The notes: generated by a model not told the origin, from the sequence alone. Shown: positions 1 to 9,922, counted from the first letter of the stretch. The stretch: 64,000 bases of DNA from DASQBT01 sp963746955 (GCA_963746955.1 CAVVDR010000003.1:124001-188000); one strand, 5' to 3'. Numbers and translations: made by a program.

Positions 1-489
1 TCCCGCGGCTCGGGCAATGCCGGCACCAACAAGGAAAAGACCGTCCGCCAGTGGTTCGTCGACCACGACCTCATCGAGAGCGTCCTCTACCTGCCCGAAA
101 ACCTCTTCTACAACACCACCGCCCCGGGCATCGTGCTGTTCCTGAACAAGGCCAAGCCGAAGGAGCGCAAGGGCAAGGTCTTCCTCGTCAACGCCAGCCA
201 GGTCTTCGAAAAGGGCGACCCCAAGAACTTCATCCCCGACGACGGCATCCAGCGCATCGCCGACACCCTCATCGGGTGGAAGGAAGAGGAAAAACTCAGC
301 CGCATCGTCGATCACGCCGAGCTGAAGAAAAACGACTACAACATCTCCCCCAGCCGCTACATCCACACCAGCGACGCCGAAACCTACCGGCCCATTGCGG
401 AGATCGTCGAGGAACTGAAGGTCATCGAAGCCGAGGCGCGGGAGACGGACAAGGCCTTGAAGGAGATTCTGGAGAAGATCGGGGTATGA
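1..489 (+). CDS. hsdM: Type I restriction-modification methylase subunit HsdM, C-terminal part
   Basis: The window opens inside this gene; 162 codons remain, in frame from base 1. The product is the tail of the N6-adenine methyltransferase subunit of a type I restriction-modification enzyme: the segment after the catalytic NPPF region, with the typical string ENLFYNTTAPGIVLFLNK near residues 34-51, followed by the helical C-terminus that contacts HsdS. No frameshift or stop interrupts it. Its TGA stop overlaps the next start as ATGA, so hsdM and hsdS are translationally coupled. The catalytic motifs lie outside the window, so activity cannot be judged. Confidence 0.93.
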   Translation, partial: SRGSGNAGTNKEKTVRQWFVDHDLIESVLYLPENLFYNTTAPGIVLFLNKAKPKERKGKVFLVNASQVFEKGDPKNFIPDDGIQRIADTLIGWKEEEKLSRIVDHAELKKNDYNISPSRYIHTSDAETYRPIAEIVEELKVIEAEARETDKALKEILEKIGV

Positions 490-1757
490 GCGGCTGGCAG
501 AAAACCACCGTGTGGAAAGGTCGCCACTGGATTCCTCAGCGGAGGAACACCAACCACCTCGCGGGCCGATTTCTGGAAGGGGGACAATTCCATGGATCAC
601 GAGCAAATGGCTCGGCGACAAACTTGAGCTCACAACCGGTGAGAAATTCGTGTCCGAAGAAGCGGTCAAAAAGACCGCCACGAAGATCGTTCCCAAAGAC
701 AGCATCATCTTCGCGACGCGAGTTGGCGTCGGCAAAGTTGGCATCAACCGGATTGACCTCGCCATCAACCAGGACCTCGCAGGCGTCTTGATCGACAACG
801 AGCACTACGACATCAAGTTTCTCGCATACCAATTGGGGATCGACTCGATTCAGCAATACGTCGCGATGAACAAGCGCGGCGCGACGATCAAAGGCGATAA
901 CGCGGGACTGTCTCGAACAGATTCGGCTCAACCTCCCCCCACTCCCCGAGCAGAAGAAGATCGCGCACATCCTTTCGACGGTGCAGCGGGCGATCGAAGC
1001 GCAGGAGCGGATCATTCAGACCACCACCGAGCTGAAAAAGGCCCTCATGCACAAGCTCTTCACCGAAGGCCTCCGCAACGAACCCCAAAAACAAACCGAA
1101 ATCGGCCCCGTCCCCGAAAGCTGGGAGGTGAAACCGCTGATCGATACCGTTGAGTTTATCGACTACGGTGTCTCGCAGGCCATCCCAAAGACACCCACTC
1201 CAGGGGGAGTCAAGATCGTCAGCACGGCTGACATCGACAAGCAGGGAAATCTGCTCTACTGGAAAATTCGCCGCATCGTGGTTCCTGCGAAAACAGCCAA
1301 TCGCCTTGTGCTGAAAGATGGCGATGTCCTGTTCAACTGGCGGAACAGTGCCGAGCTGATTGGGAAATCCGCGATCTATGAGGAACAGGACGAACCGCAC
1401 ATCTTTGCGTCGTTCATCCTTAGAATCTGCGCGGGCGAAAAAAAGTCCCACAATTACTTCCTCAAGCATCTGATGAATCACTATCGGGAAGAAGGCGTGT
1501 TTGTGAAACTCGCTCGCCGCGCCGTGAATCAAGCGAACTACAACAAGAACGAGATTTCTGTTCTCAAGATTCCGTCGCCGCCATACGAGCAGCAGGTTGA
1601 GATTGCCCAAGCAATCGGTGCTGCTGACTCAAAGATTTGGAGCCACGTAGACAAAAAACGCGGCCTCGAAGACCTCTTCCGCACCCTCCTTCACGAACTG
1701 ATGACCGCGAAAACCCGCGTTCACAAACTCGAAGTTGGAAAGGGGGCAGTCGCATGA
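486..1757 (+). pseudogene. hsdS: Type I specificity subunit HsdS, interrupted by three single-base insertions
   Basis: HsdS chooses the DNA target through two recognition domains separated by conserved helices. The protein reads continuously only if one base is skipped at about 519, one G in the G-run 579-583, and one base at 896. Repaired, it has a first recognition domain (motif GTIPWITSKWLG), a central helix around bases 960-1060 (AIEAQERIIQTTTELKKAL), a second recognition domain (from PESWEVKPL) and a C-terminal helix, about 423 residues, normal for the family. All three changes are extra bases and no in-frame stop occurs otherwise, so sequencing error is a real alternative to inactivation. 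It overlaps hsdM (ATGA at 486) and the next gene (ATGA at 1754). Confidence 0.88.
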
Positions 1758-2550
1758 GTTCCCTGAACATGCGAGACAAACGGGTTCTCGAAGAATTCTT
1801 CGGAATGGGCTCCGGCTATGTCCTGAATTTTTCCGACCGCACCTTCGGCGAATTCGTCCTCGAAGCCGTCGACATTGAGATTCACTCGGATGAATACACC
1901 ATCCACGGATCTTCCAAGGCAAAGAAGCTGCGCGTGTTCTGGGAAGTTGAGTCTGACTACATTGTGGGTCGATTGCTGAACGCGTTGATCGAATACGCGC
2001 AAGAGACTGCTCATGAAACCACTGAAGAAGCCAAGAAGTTGGCGGAACGATGCCGAGCAATCGCGAGCCGCCTCCTCGCAGGTGGCCCGAGCCTTGATGA
2101 CCTGAAGCAGAAGGCGCAGTCCCTCGATGCAAATCATCTGGCCGAGCAGATTCGACGTATGGAGGACTCCGTTGAAACCGATCCAAGCCTAGCCATCGGC
2201 ACGGCGAAAGAACTGATCGAGACCTGCTGCAAAACGATCCTCTCCGAACGAGGACAGGAGATTTCCGGCACTCCCGACATCCCGACGCTGACGAAAGCGA
2301 CGCTCAAGGAACTGAACCTCGTCCCAGAGGGAATTCCGAACGCTGCGCGCGGGGCGGACGTGATCAAACGTCTCCTTAGCAATCTTTCGACCGTCGGCCA
2401 TGGCTTGGCCAATTGCGCGGCCTCTATGGCACCGGTCACGGGCAGCACGGTTCAACTTCTGGGCTTACCGCCCGTCACGCAAAACTGGCTGTTGGTGCGG
2501 CATCTACACTGGCGGTCTTCCTTTTCGAAACCCATGAGCAGACGAAATAG
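1754..2550 (+). pseudogene. Abortive-infection family protein (Abi-C domain), one apparent base loss
   Basis: The start codon overlaps the hsdS stop (ATGA), which makes this part of the hsd operon. The first half (about 140 residues) is not recognised. From about residue 145 it matches the Abi-C domain found in phage-abortive proteins: IGTAKELIETCCKTIL, then GADVIKRLLSNLSTVGHGL. The frame then breaks at about 2411. Adding one base restores the family ending ELRGLYGTGHGQ and RHAKLAVGAASTLAVFLFETH, stopping at TAG 2548-2550. As written, the broken frame ends at 2554 with unrelated residues. Role in defence is inferred from domain and location; mechanism unknown. Confidence 0.75.
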
Positions 2551-2619
2551 TTAAGAACGCTGGATGCTCAAATTCACCACTCACAAAACCGCCCACGCCT
2601 AAACACAAAGCGCGCAGAG

Positions 2620-5006
2620 ATGAATCCCCAACTGATCAACGAACTCAAAAAGCTGCGGAACGAAATGGCTCACGGTTTGGCTCCGGTTGATCCAGCCAAG
2701 TTGGCTGAACGTCTCAAATCGCTTGGAATATCGATTCCAACCGAGCAGTTGCCAGATCTCATTCCAACGATCCTACAAGCTTTCGGAGGGCGCAATGCTG
2801 GCCACCTTCACGTTCCGCCGGTTCTTTCGGACGTTGTCGCTAAACTTCTTGATAATCGCTCCGCACGAACGATCTGCGATCCGTGGGCGGGGCTGGGAAC
2901 GATGCTGGCAATTGCTCAGCGTGCCACATCTTCGCGGCGATGCATTGCCTTTAACCTGAATGCGTCGGAAGGCGAACTGGCGAAAGCGCTGTTTCCGCAA
3001 GTGGAATGGAGCATCGGTCAACCGCTAACTTTGTTGAGCAAACTTAACGACCCGATTGACGTCTTTGTCAGTTGCCTACCTTTTGGGGCTCGGACAAACG
3101 AGTCGTTGGAGCTTGCGGACACATCAGGGAATCCAGTCGAGCTAAAGGACGATCTTGGGAACCTGATTCTTGCGGCGGCTATGGCCCGCCTTTCCGACAA
3201 TGGTGTGGGGATCTTTGTGGTGCCGACATCCTTCTTCTTCGCAGAGCGATCTGTTCTCAAACGATTCGCCGAACTTGGCTTCAATGTCGATGCAGCGCTC
3301 GCATTACCACCCGGTTCATTCGCTCCTTACGCGTCAATTTCGACTTACCTTTTGGCTCTCACGAAATCGCCGAAGAAGCCCATGTTCGTGGCACAGTTAT
3401 CCAGTGACCCGAATACAAACTCACAGATTCTGGCAAATTTCGCCAACGGAGTGGAAGGTGGTGCCGTTGAGCTGGGCCGATACGTCGATGCGCTCGAGTT
3501 CCGCAGCATAGATTCGCTACGAGCAGACGACTACTTCGAATCGGCCAGCAAGCAGATCGGTTTTCCCGCTGTTGTTCTCGAAGACCTGGCATCGGCAATC
3601 AATCTCGGCCGGTATGGGGAGGATTTCAAATTCCCTGAGGCATCGAACGCGGTGTTCGTTCCCATGATCGGGCAAAGCGACGTGGTGGCTTCAATCGACG
3701 ACCTGTCTCTCAAGGCTCAGAACTACGCCCAAGTTCTTATCGATCCGTCGAAATCCCACGCCACATTTATTGCCCAATCTCTAAATTCTGAGCTTGGGAA
3801 AAAGATTCGAGAGTGGGGGAAATCTGGAACCACCATTCCGAAGCTGAACAAGCAGACGCTGAAGAAGCTTCAAATTTTCATCCCCGACTTGGCGACCCAA
3901 CGAAAGATGCTGGAGATAGAAGCCCGTCTTTCCGCAGAAGAAAACATACTGCTCAGTCTTCAGAACGACTTGTCTGAATTGAGGCGTGAACTATGGAGGA
4001 ACCCACGTTTGGCAGACACCGTGAGCAATCGTCTTGACGACTTTTCGATACGAATCGCGGGAGACATGAAGGAGCAGGCCAGCATCGGCTTGGATCAATG
4101 GTTTGAGACAATTCCTTTTCCCCTCGCGTCCATTCTTCGAGCGTGGCAGGCGACTCCAAGTGACGACTACAAGACCAAGCACGAGCATCTTCTCCATTTC
4201 TTCGAAGCGACAGCGGAATTCATTAGCGTGATTCTGCTCAGTGCTTTCAGCGGAAACGAGGCACTCTATGCGTCGCACAAGGAGAAGCTGAAGGAAGCGA
4301 TGGCAAAGCAAAATCTCAGCTTCCAACGCGCAACTTTCGGCACTTGGAAGTAGTCGTGGAATACCTCGGAAAACAGACTCGGTTACTTCTACAAGAGGAC
4401 GGGAAGAAACCAGAGGACGCGAAGAATGACAGAGCGATCTGTGGGTCGATTTTCGCTGACTCAACGCTCAAGCTACCAGACTTGCTGTGCAGTAAAGACA
4501 TCGCCGCAGTTCTCGTAGTGACAAACAAGATGCGTAACGATTGGAGCGGCCACGGTGGTGTCGTAGGGCAAGAGGAAGCGAAGCTTCGCAATGAGCAATT
4601 TCTTGGTCAGGTGGAAAAACTGAGGCAAGCGATGTCCGACGTGTGGGATAGTTCGGTGATCGTAAACGCTCTTCATTGCAGGCCCCGCAGGGGAGTATTT
4701 GAGAATGAGATCGCGATGCTGAAGGGCAGTAACAGCGAGTTCCTCAAGGAATCGCGAGCAATGTCTACTTGGCTGGACGTCGATAGTCTCTACATCATCA
4801 ACGGGGACCAGAGCGGTGCATTGAAGCTGCTTCCTCTAGTCCAAGTGAGTTCTTCGCCGGGAACAGCGAAGAACGCATGCTACTTCTTCAATCGCACTGA
4901 GCGGGAAGGGGCGCGATTCGTGTCTTACCACTTTGCCAGCCAACCCGAACTGTCGGGTGAATTCCAAGAGGCAACCAACGCGATCAAGTTCCTTACAGAA
5001 GACTGA
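2620..5006 (+). pseudogene. N6-methylase-like protein with long C-terminal extension, one apparent frameshift
   Basis: The first 577 codons (to 4353) resemble an HsdM-type methyltransferase: a SAM-binding motif DPWAGLGT at about residue 88, then at the motif IV position SCLPFG instead of the catalytic NPPF/Y. Residues about 300-480 look like a single HsdS-type recognition half-domain with a closing helix (ATQRKMLEIEARL). The frame then stops at 4351-4353, but the overlapping frame from 4344 continues without a plausible start codon or ribosome site for 220 codons to 5006, so a single-base loss near 4342 in one ~800-residue protein is the simplest reading. Two separate genes are possible. The altered motif IV suggests it may not methylate. 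It lies within the hsd cluster. Confidence 0.65.
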
Positions 5007-5009
5007 TTC

Positions 5010-5207
5010 ATGCCCAAGCCCGGAAAACACAGGACCGTCCAAGCCCGGACCCTCGAATACGCCGAAGCATCGGCTGGAGGTTTGTATCCCCGGAGGAAGC
5101 CGAGCAGCGGCAGGCCAAGGGCGCCGTTGCTCGGGCAGTTTCGCCATCTCCACACCGACATCTACGGCAACCGGGGCGAGCTCATTAAGCAAGAATATAT
5201 ATCGTAA
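5010..5207 (+). pseudogene. Remnant of the 5' end of a second hsdR allele
   Basis: This short frame starts three bases after the previous stop and matches the beginning of the full hsdR at 6994: KHRTVQAR and then LLGQFRHLHTDIYGNR line up with the intact copy. About 110 bases present in the full gene between GAGCAGCGGC and GCGTTGCTCGGG are missing. The surviving DNA differs from the full copy at many positions, so it is a diverged allele rather than a fresh duplication. It breaks off where the AT-rich hipB promoter begins. I read it as the stump of the original hsdR, displaced when hipBA plus another hsdR arrived. Confidence 0.8.
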
Positions 5208-5217
5208 TATATTACGA
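5202..5217. promoter_or_regulatory. hipBA operator palindrome 1
   Basis: A perfect 16-bp palindrome, TCGTAATATATTACGA. It is the outermost of four related sites (others at 5241-5256, 5286-5301 and 5326-5341). Start-to-start spacing is 39, 45 and 40 bases, close to four helical turns. Binding by the HipB-type repressor is inferred from position upstream of hipB and from the multi-operator layout known for hipBA operons. Confidence 0.6.
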
Positions 5218-5240
5218 CTAAGTAGAATACAATCATTATC

Positions 5241-5256
5241 TCGCTATATATTACGA
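5241..5256. promoter_or_regulatory. hipBA operator palindrome 2
   Basis: TCGCTATATATTACGA, 14 of 16 positions identical to operator 1. It ends two bases before the predicted -35 element at 5258, so an occupied site would hinder polymerase. Confidence 0.55.
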
Positions 5257-5257
5257 C

Positions 5258-5285
5258 TTGACTAAAATAATTATTAAGATATATA
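5258..5285 (+). promoter_or_regulatory. Predicted hipBA promoter
   Basis: TTGACT at 5258-5263 and TATATA at 5280-5285 with 16 bases between them resemble a sigma-70 promoter. Operator 2 abuts the -35 side and operator 3 (5286-5301) begins right after the -10, covering the expected start of transcription. This is the only clear promoter seen inside the restriction locus, so it probably drives hipB, hipA, hsdR and the metalloprotease gene together. Confidence 0.55.
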
Positions 5286-5301
5286 TCGCAATAAGTGACG
5301 A
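5286..5301. promoter_or_regulatory. hipBA operator palindrome 3
   Basis: TCGCAATAAGTGACGA, keeping the outer TCG...ACGA arms of operator 1. It sits over the predicted transcription start. Confidence 0.5.
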
Positions 5302-5325
5302 TATATGGCAATTTAACCGGGATAT

Positions 5326-5341
5326 TCGCAATATATAACGA
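5326..5341. promoter_or_regulatory. hipBA operator palindrome 4
   Basis: TCGCAATATATAACGA, 14 of 16 positions identical to operator 1. It ends two bases before the hipB start codon, where a ribosome-binding site would normally lie; no good Shine-Dalgarno sequence is visible there. Confidence 0.55.
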
Positions 5342-5343
5342 CT

Positions 5344-5693
5344 ATGAAAATCACTGGTTTACTCACAGATGAGGCCGTGCTGGCCGAATTGGGCGCACGT
5401 ATTGCCGGTCGCCGGGTTGAATTGCAGCTGACCCAGGCGGCTGTGGCCGAACAGGCGGGTATCGCCAAGCGCACCCTCGAGCGTATGGAGGCGGGGCAAC
5501 GTCGCAGTTGGCCACCCTGGTTCGTGTGCTGCGGGTGCTGGACGCCGCATCAGGGCTGGATAGTCTGATACCGGAGTCCGGGCCCAGACCGATGGATTTG
5601 TTAAAGCGAAAGGGCAAGGTCCGACAACGGGCTTCGGGTCGACGGGCCGCAAAGGCGACGGGCAAACCATGGCGCTGGGATGAGAAGCCATGA
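5344..5693 (+). pseudogene. hipB: HipB-type antitoxin/repressor, one apparent base loss
   Basis: Expected role: a helix-turn-helix protein that neutralises HipA and represses its own operon. The first 52 residues form an XRE-type helix-turn-helix (LTQAAVAEQAGIAKRTLERMEAG). The frame breaks near 5500: adding one base joins it to QLATLVRVLRVLDAASGLDSLIPE and a basic C-terminus typical of HipB-like proteins, about 116 residues in all. As written, the protein ends at 5568 with unrelated residues. The repaired frame stops at 5691-5693 and overlaps hipA as ATGA. A truly broken antitoxin beside an intact toxin would be surprising, so an assembly error or a still functional truncated DNA-binding part should be considered. 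Confidence 0.82.
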
Positions 5694-6997
5694 GCACGCT
5701 TGCCGAAGTCAGGCTGTGGGGCAAAACCATCGGCGCTGTCTCACTAGAGGATGGGGAGGAAGTCGCCAGCTTTGAATACGATGCGGCATTCGCGCAAAGC
5801 GGCATTCAAGTCGCGCCGATTGTGATGCCGCTTTCCCGGCGCGTGTACCGCTTCCCCGCGCTTTCTCGCCCGACTTTTCTCGGGCTGCCCGGCCTGCTGG
5901 CCGATTCGCTGCCCGACAGATTCGGCAACGCGCTGATCGATGCCTGGCTGGCATCGCAGGGGCGGCAACCGGATTCCTTCAACGCGGTCGAGCGGCTTTG
6001 CTATACCGGTGAACGCGGCATGGGTGCGCTGGAATTTGCCCCCGCCATCGGCCCCAGGGCAAAGCAGACGACACACATTGAGGTCGGCAAGTTGGTTGAG
6101 CTGGCATCGGAGGTATTGACCCACCGGAATAACCTGCAGGCGTCTTTTGCGGCCGAAGGCAGAGAAGATGCGCTAAGGGATATTCTGCGCGTGGGCACAT
6201 CCGCCGGTGGCGCGAGGGCGAAGGCGGTCATCGCCTGGAACCCGAAAACCAATGAAGTGCGGTCTGGCCAGGTCAAGGCCGGCAAGGGATTTGAATACTG
6301 GCTGCTGAAATTTGACGGCGTTAGCGGCAACAAGGACAAGGAACTGGAAGACCCAAAAGGCTACGGGGTGATCGAGTATGCGTATTACCTGATGGCGCTT
6401 GAATGCGGCATTGATATCAGTGAATGCCGGCTGTTTAAAGAGAATGGCCGGTCGCATTTCATGACGCGCCGCTTTGATCGTCTTGCTGCCGGCGAAAAAC
6501 TTCACATGCAGTCACTCTGCGCCCTGGCGCACTACGATTTCAACATGGCAGGCGCTTATAGCTACGAGCAGGCGTTGCTGGTGATGCGGCAACTGCAGTT
6601 GCCGATGCAGGCCATCGAGCAACTGTTTCGGCGCATGGTATTCAACATCGTGGCCCGCAATCAGGATGACCACGTGAAGAATATTGCCTTCCTGATGAAT
6701 CAATCCGGTGAGTGGTCGCTGGCGCCGGCCTTTGATATGACCTACAGCTTTAATCCTGCGGGTGCGTGGACGGCAAGCCATCAGATGACGATGAATGGAA
6801 AACGCGACAATTTCACGCTGGAGGACTTCAACGCCTGCGCAAAGACTGCTTCGATGAAACGGGGGCGCGCTGCGAAAATCGTTGCCGAGGTGCAGGCGAC
6901 GGTATCGAAATGGCGAGCGTTTGCAGAAAAGGCAGGCGTGCCTGATGTCGTGCGCGAAAAAATTCAGCGCACGTTGAATCTGAAACCCTATTCATGA
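5690..6997 (+). CDS. hipA: HipA-type serine/threonine kinase toxin
   Basis: HipA toxins are kinases that, in E. coli, phosphorylate glutamyl-tRNA synthetase and arrest growth. This 435-residue protein has the usual length and layout: N-terminal subdomain to about residue 110, a serine-containing nucleotide loop (TSAGGARAK, about 170-178, where HipA autophosphorylates), the catalytic motif NQDDHVKN (324-331) and the metal-binding APAFD (345-349). All key residues appear intact. It overlaps hipB upstream and hsdR downstream by ATGA. The target in this organism is unknown. Confidence 0.93.
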   Translation: MSTLAEVRLWGKTIGAVSLEDGEEVASFEYDAAFAQSGIQVAPIVMPLSRRVYRFPALSRPTFLGLPGLLADSLPDRFGNALIDAWLASQGRQPDSFNAVERLCYTGERGMGALEFAPAIGPRAKQTTHIEVGKLVELASEVLTHRNNLQASFAAEGREDALRDILRVGTSAGGARAKAVIAWNPKTNEVRSGQVKAGKGFEYWLLKFDGVSGNKDKELEDPKGYGVIEYAYYLMALECGIDISECRLFKENGRSHFMTRRFDRLAAGEKLHMQSLCALAHYDFNMAGAYSYEQALLVMRQLQLPMQAIEQLFRRMVFNIVARNQDDHVKNIAFLMNQSGEWSLAPAFDMTYSFNPAGAWTASHQMTMNGKRDNFTLEDFNACAKTASMKRGRAAKIVAEVQATVSKWRAFAEKAGVPDVVREKIQRTLNLKPYS

Positions 6998-9918
6998 AGC
7001 CAGGCGAACACAAAACCGTCCAGGCCCGCATCCTCGGCTACGCCGAGGCCATCGGCTGGACCTTTGTGTCCCGCGAGGAAGCCGAGCAGCGGCGCGGGTT
7101 TGATCCGGAAGTCCCGCCCGCCGACCGCGCCAAAAACCGCTCGCTCTTCTTCGACGACCTGCTCGACGCCAAGGTGCGGGAATTCAACCCGCGCTACGCC
7201 GAGGCCGAGGGCGCGTTGCTCGGGCAGTTCCGCCATCTCCACACCGACATCTACGGCAACCGGGAATTCGTCGAGCACCTGCGCAACCGGGGCAAGTTCT
7301 TCGACCACGAGGAGAAGCGCGAGCGCGACCTGATCCTGATCGATTACGACGACCCGGCGCGCAACGTTTACGAAGTCACCGAGGAGTGGGCCTTTCACAA
7401 CGGCCACTACGGCACGCGGGAGGATGTGGTCTTTCTCATCAACGGCATCCCGGTGCTGGTGATCGAGTGCAAGAACGCCAACAAGGACGAGGCGATTGCC
7501 CTGGGCGTGGACCAGATCCGCCGTTACCACCGCGAGACGCCCGAGCTGTTCGTGCCGCAGCAGCTGTTCACCGCCACCGATGCCATCGGCTTTTCCTACG
7601 GGGTGAGCTGGAACACGGTGCGGCGGAACATCTTCAACTGGAAGGACGAGGAGGTCGGCAAGCTGGAGGCCAAGGTGAAGAGCTTCTGCGCCATCCCGCA
7701 GCGTGCTGGCCTTCCTGAAGGACTACATCGTCTTTGCCGAGAAGGACGAGGAGCTGAACAAGTACATCCTGCGCCAGCACCAGACCGGCGCGGTGGAGGC
7801 GGTCGTCGGCCGCGCCCTCGATCCCAGACGCACGCGCGGCCTGGTCTGGCACACCCAGGGCAGCGGCAAGACCTTCACCATGATCAAGGCGGCGGAGCGG
7901 CTCTTCCGCGCGCCCGGGGCGGACAAGCCGACCGTCCTGCTGATGATCGACCGCAACGAGCTGGAAGACCAGATGCTCAAGAACCTCGCCGCGCTCGGGC
8001 CTGGGCAACCTGGAGCACGCCAGCAGCATCGCCCGGCTCAACCAGCTGCTGCAGGACGACTACCGGGGCATCATCGTGACGATGATCCACAAGTTCCGCG
8101 ACATGCCGGCGGATCTGAACACGCGCTCGAACATCTACGTGCTGATCGACGAAGCCCACCGCACCACCGGCGGCGATCTCGGCAACTTCCTGATGGCCGG
8201 CCTGCCGAACGCGACCTTCATCGGCTTCACCGGCACGCCGGTGGACAAGACGGTCTACGGCAAGGGCACCTTCAAGACCTTCGGCTGCGAGGACGACCAG
8301 GGCTACCTGCACAAGTATTCCATCGCCGACAGCATCGAGGACGGCACCACGCTGCCGCTCTACTACCAGCTCGCCCCCAACGAAATGCTCGTGCCGCACG
8401 AGACGCTGGACAAGGAGTTCCTCGTCGCTGGCCGAAGCCGAGGGCGTGGCCGACATCGAGGAGCTGAACAAGATCCTCGATCGGGCGGTGAACCTGAAGA
8501 ATTTCCTCAAGGGCAAGGAGCGGATCCAGCAAGGTGGCGCAGTTCGTCGCCGAGCATTATCGCGAGAACGTCGAGCCGCTCGGCTACAAGGCCTTCCTCG
8601 TCGGCGTGGACCGCGAAGCCTGCGCCCATTACAAGCACGCGCTCGATCAGTTCCTGCCGCCCGAGTATTCCGAGGTGGTTTACACCGGCAGCAACAACGA
8701 CTCCAAGCTGCTGAAGGAATTCCACCTCGACCCGAAGAAGGAGCGGCAGATCCGCAAGAGCTTCGGCAAGCTCGACCAGCATGCCGAAGATCCTCATCGT
8801 CACCGAGAAGCTGCTCACCGGCTTCGACGCGCCCGTGCTCTACGCCATGTATCTCGACAAGCCGATGCGCGACCACACGCTGCTGCAGGCCATCGCCCGG
8901 GTGAACCGGCCCTACGAGAACGAGGCGCAGGAGATGGTGAAGCCCCACGGCTTCGTCCTGGATTTCGTCGGCATCTTCGACAAGCTGGAAAAGGCGCTGG
9001 CCTTCGACAGCGAAGAGATCAACGCCATCGTCAAGGACCTGAAGCTCCTGAAGGTGCTGTTCAAGAACAAGATGGAGTCCAAGGCGCCGGACTACCTCGG
9101 CCTGATCGAGCGCAACTTCAACGACAAGGACGTCGACACCCTCATCGAGCATTTCCGCGATCCCGAGCGGCGCAAGGAGTTCTTCAAGGAATACAAGGAG
9201 ATCGAGATGCTCTACGAGATCATCTCGCCCGATGCCTTCCTGCGCCCGTTCATTGCCGACTATGGAACGCTATCGGCGATCTATCACGTCGTCCGCAAGG
9301 CCTACACCAAAACTGTCATGGTCGACCGCGAGTTTCAGGCCAAGACCAACCATCTGGTGCAGCAGCAGGTCGGCAGTTATGGCGTGGGCGGGCTGGGCGA
9401 GATTGTCGCGATCGATGGCAACACCATTGAGCTGATCAAGAACAAGAGCGGCGGAGACGGCACCAAAGTCATCAACCTGATCAAAAGCATTGAAAAGCTG
9501 GCCGCAGGAAAACAGCGACGACCCCTACCTCATCGCCATGGCGGAGCGCGCGAGGGCGGTGCAGGAGAGCTTCGAGAACCGCCAGACCAGCACTGCCGAG
9601 GCCCTGGCCGAATTGTTGCGTGAAGTGGAGGGCAACGAAACGAGGAAGAAGGAACAGGCCGAAAAGTCTTTCGATGGCCTGACCTATTTTGTCTACCGCA
9701 GCCTGCTGGACGCGAAGATTCAGAACGCAGAGGCCGTCAGCCGGAAGATTCGCCATGCCTTCACCGAGTTTCCGAACTGGAAGCGCAGCGAAAACGCCAT
9801 CCGCGAACTGCGGAAGAAAGTCACCTTCGCCATATTGGCGGAAACTGACGACCTGGACCGGGTGACAGCCATGGTGGATGAGCTGTTTACCCTGCTGGAA
9901 AAGGCGGATCGGATTTAG
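6994..9918 (+). pseudogene. hsdR: Type I restriction endonuclease subunit HsdR, six single-base insertions
   Basis: HsdR is the DNA-translocating, cutting subunit. The reading moves through six frame changes, each explained by one extra base, near 7700, 7999, 8429, 8532, 8779 and 9510. Repaired, it is about 970 residues with an N-terminal nuclease core (VLVIECKNA, about 7453), helicase Walker A (HTQGSGKTF, about 7850), DEAH-type box IDEAHRT (about 8146), GFTGTPVD, and motif VI region QAIARVNRPYENE (about 8890). Protein similarity is continuous on both sides of every break and there are no in-frame stops, which is unlike ordinary decay. The ATG overlaps the hipA stop (ATGA). The C-terminal part (9511-9918) is the HsdM/HsdS-binding region. 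Confidence 0.9.
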
Positions 9919-9922
9919 AGCA

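Noticed and set aside
7977..9152. Long open frame of 391 codons on the minus strand inside hsdR
   Set aside because: It mirrors the GC-rich hsdR coding frame, has no recognisable domain, and hsdR motifs on the plus strand explain the region.
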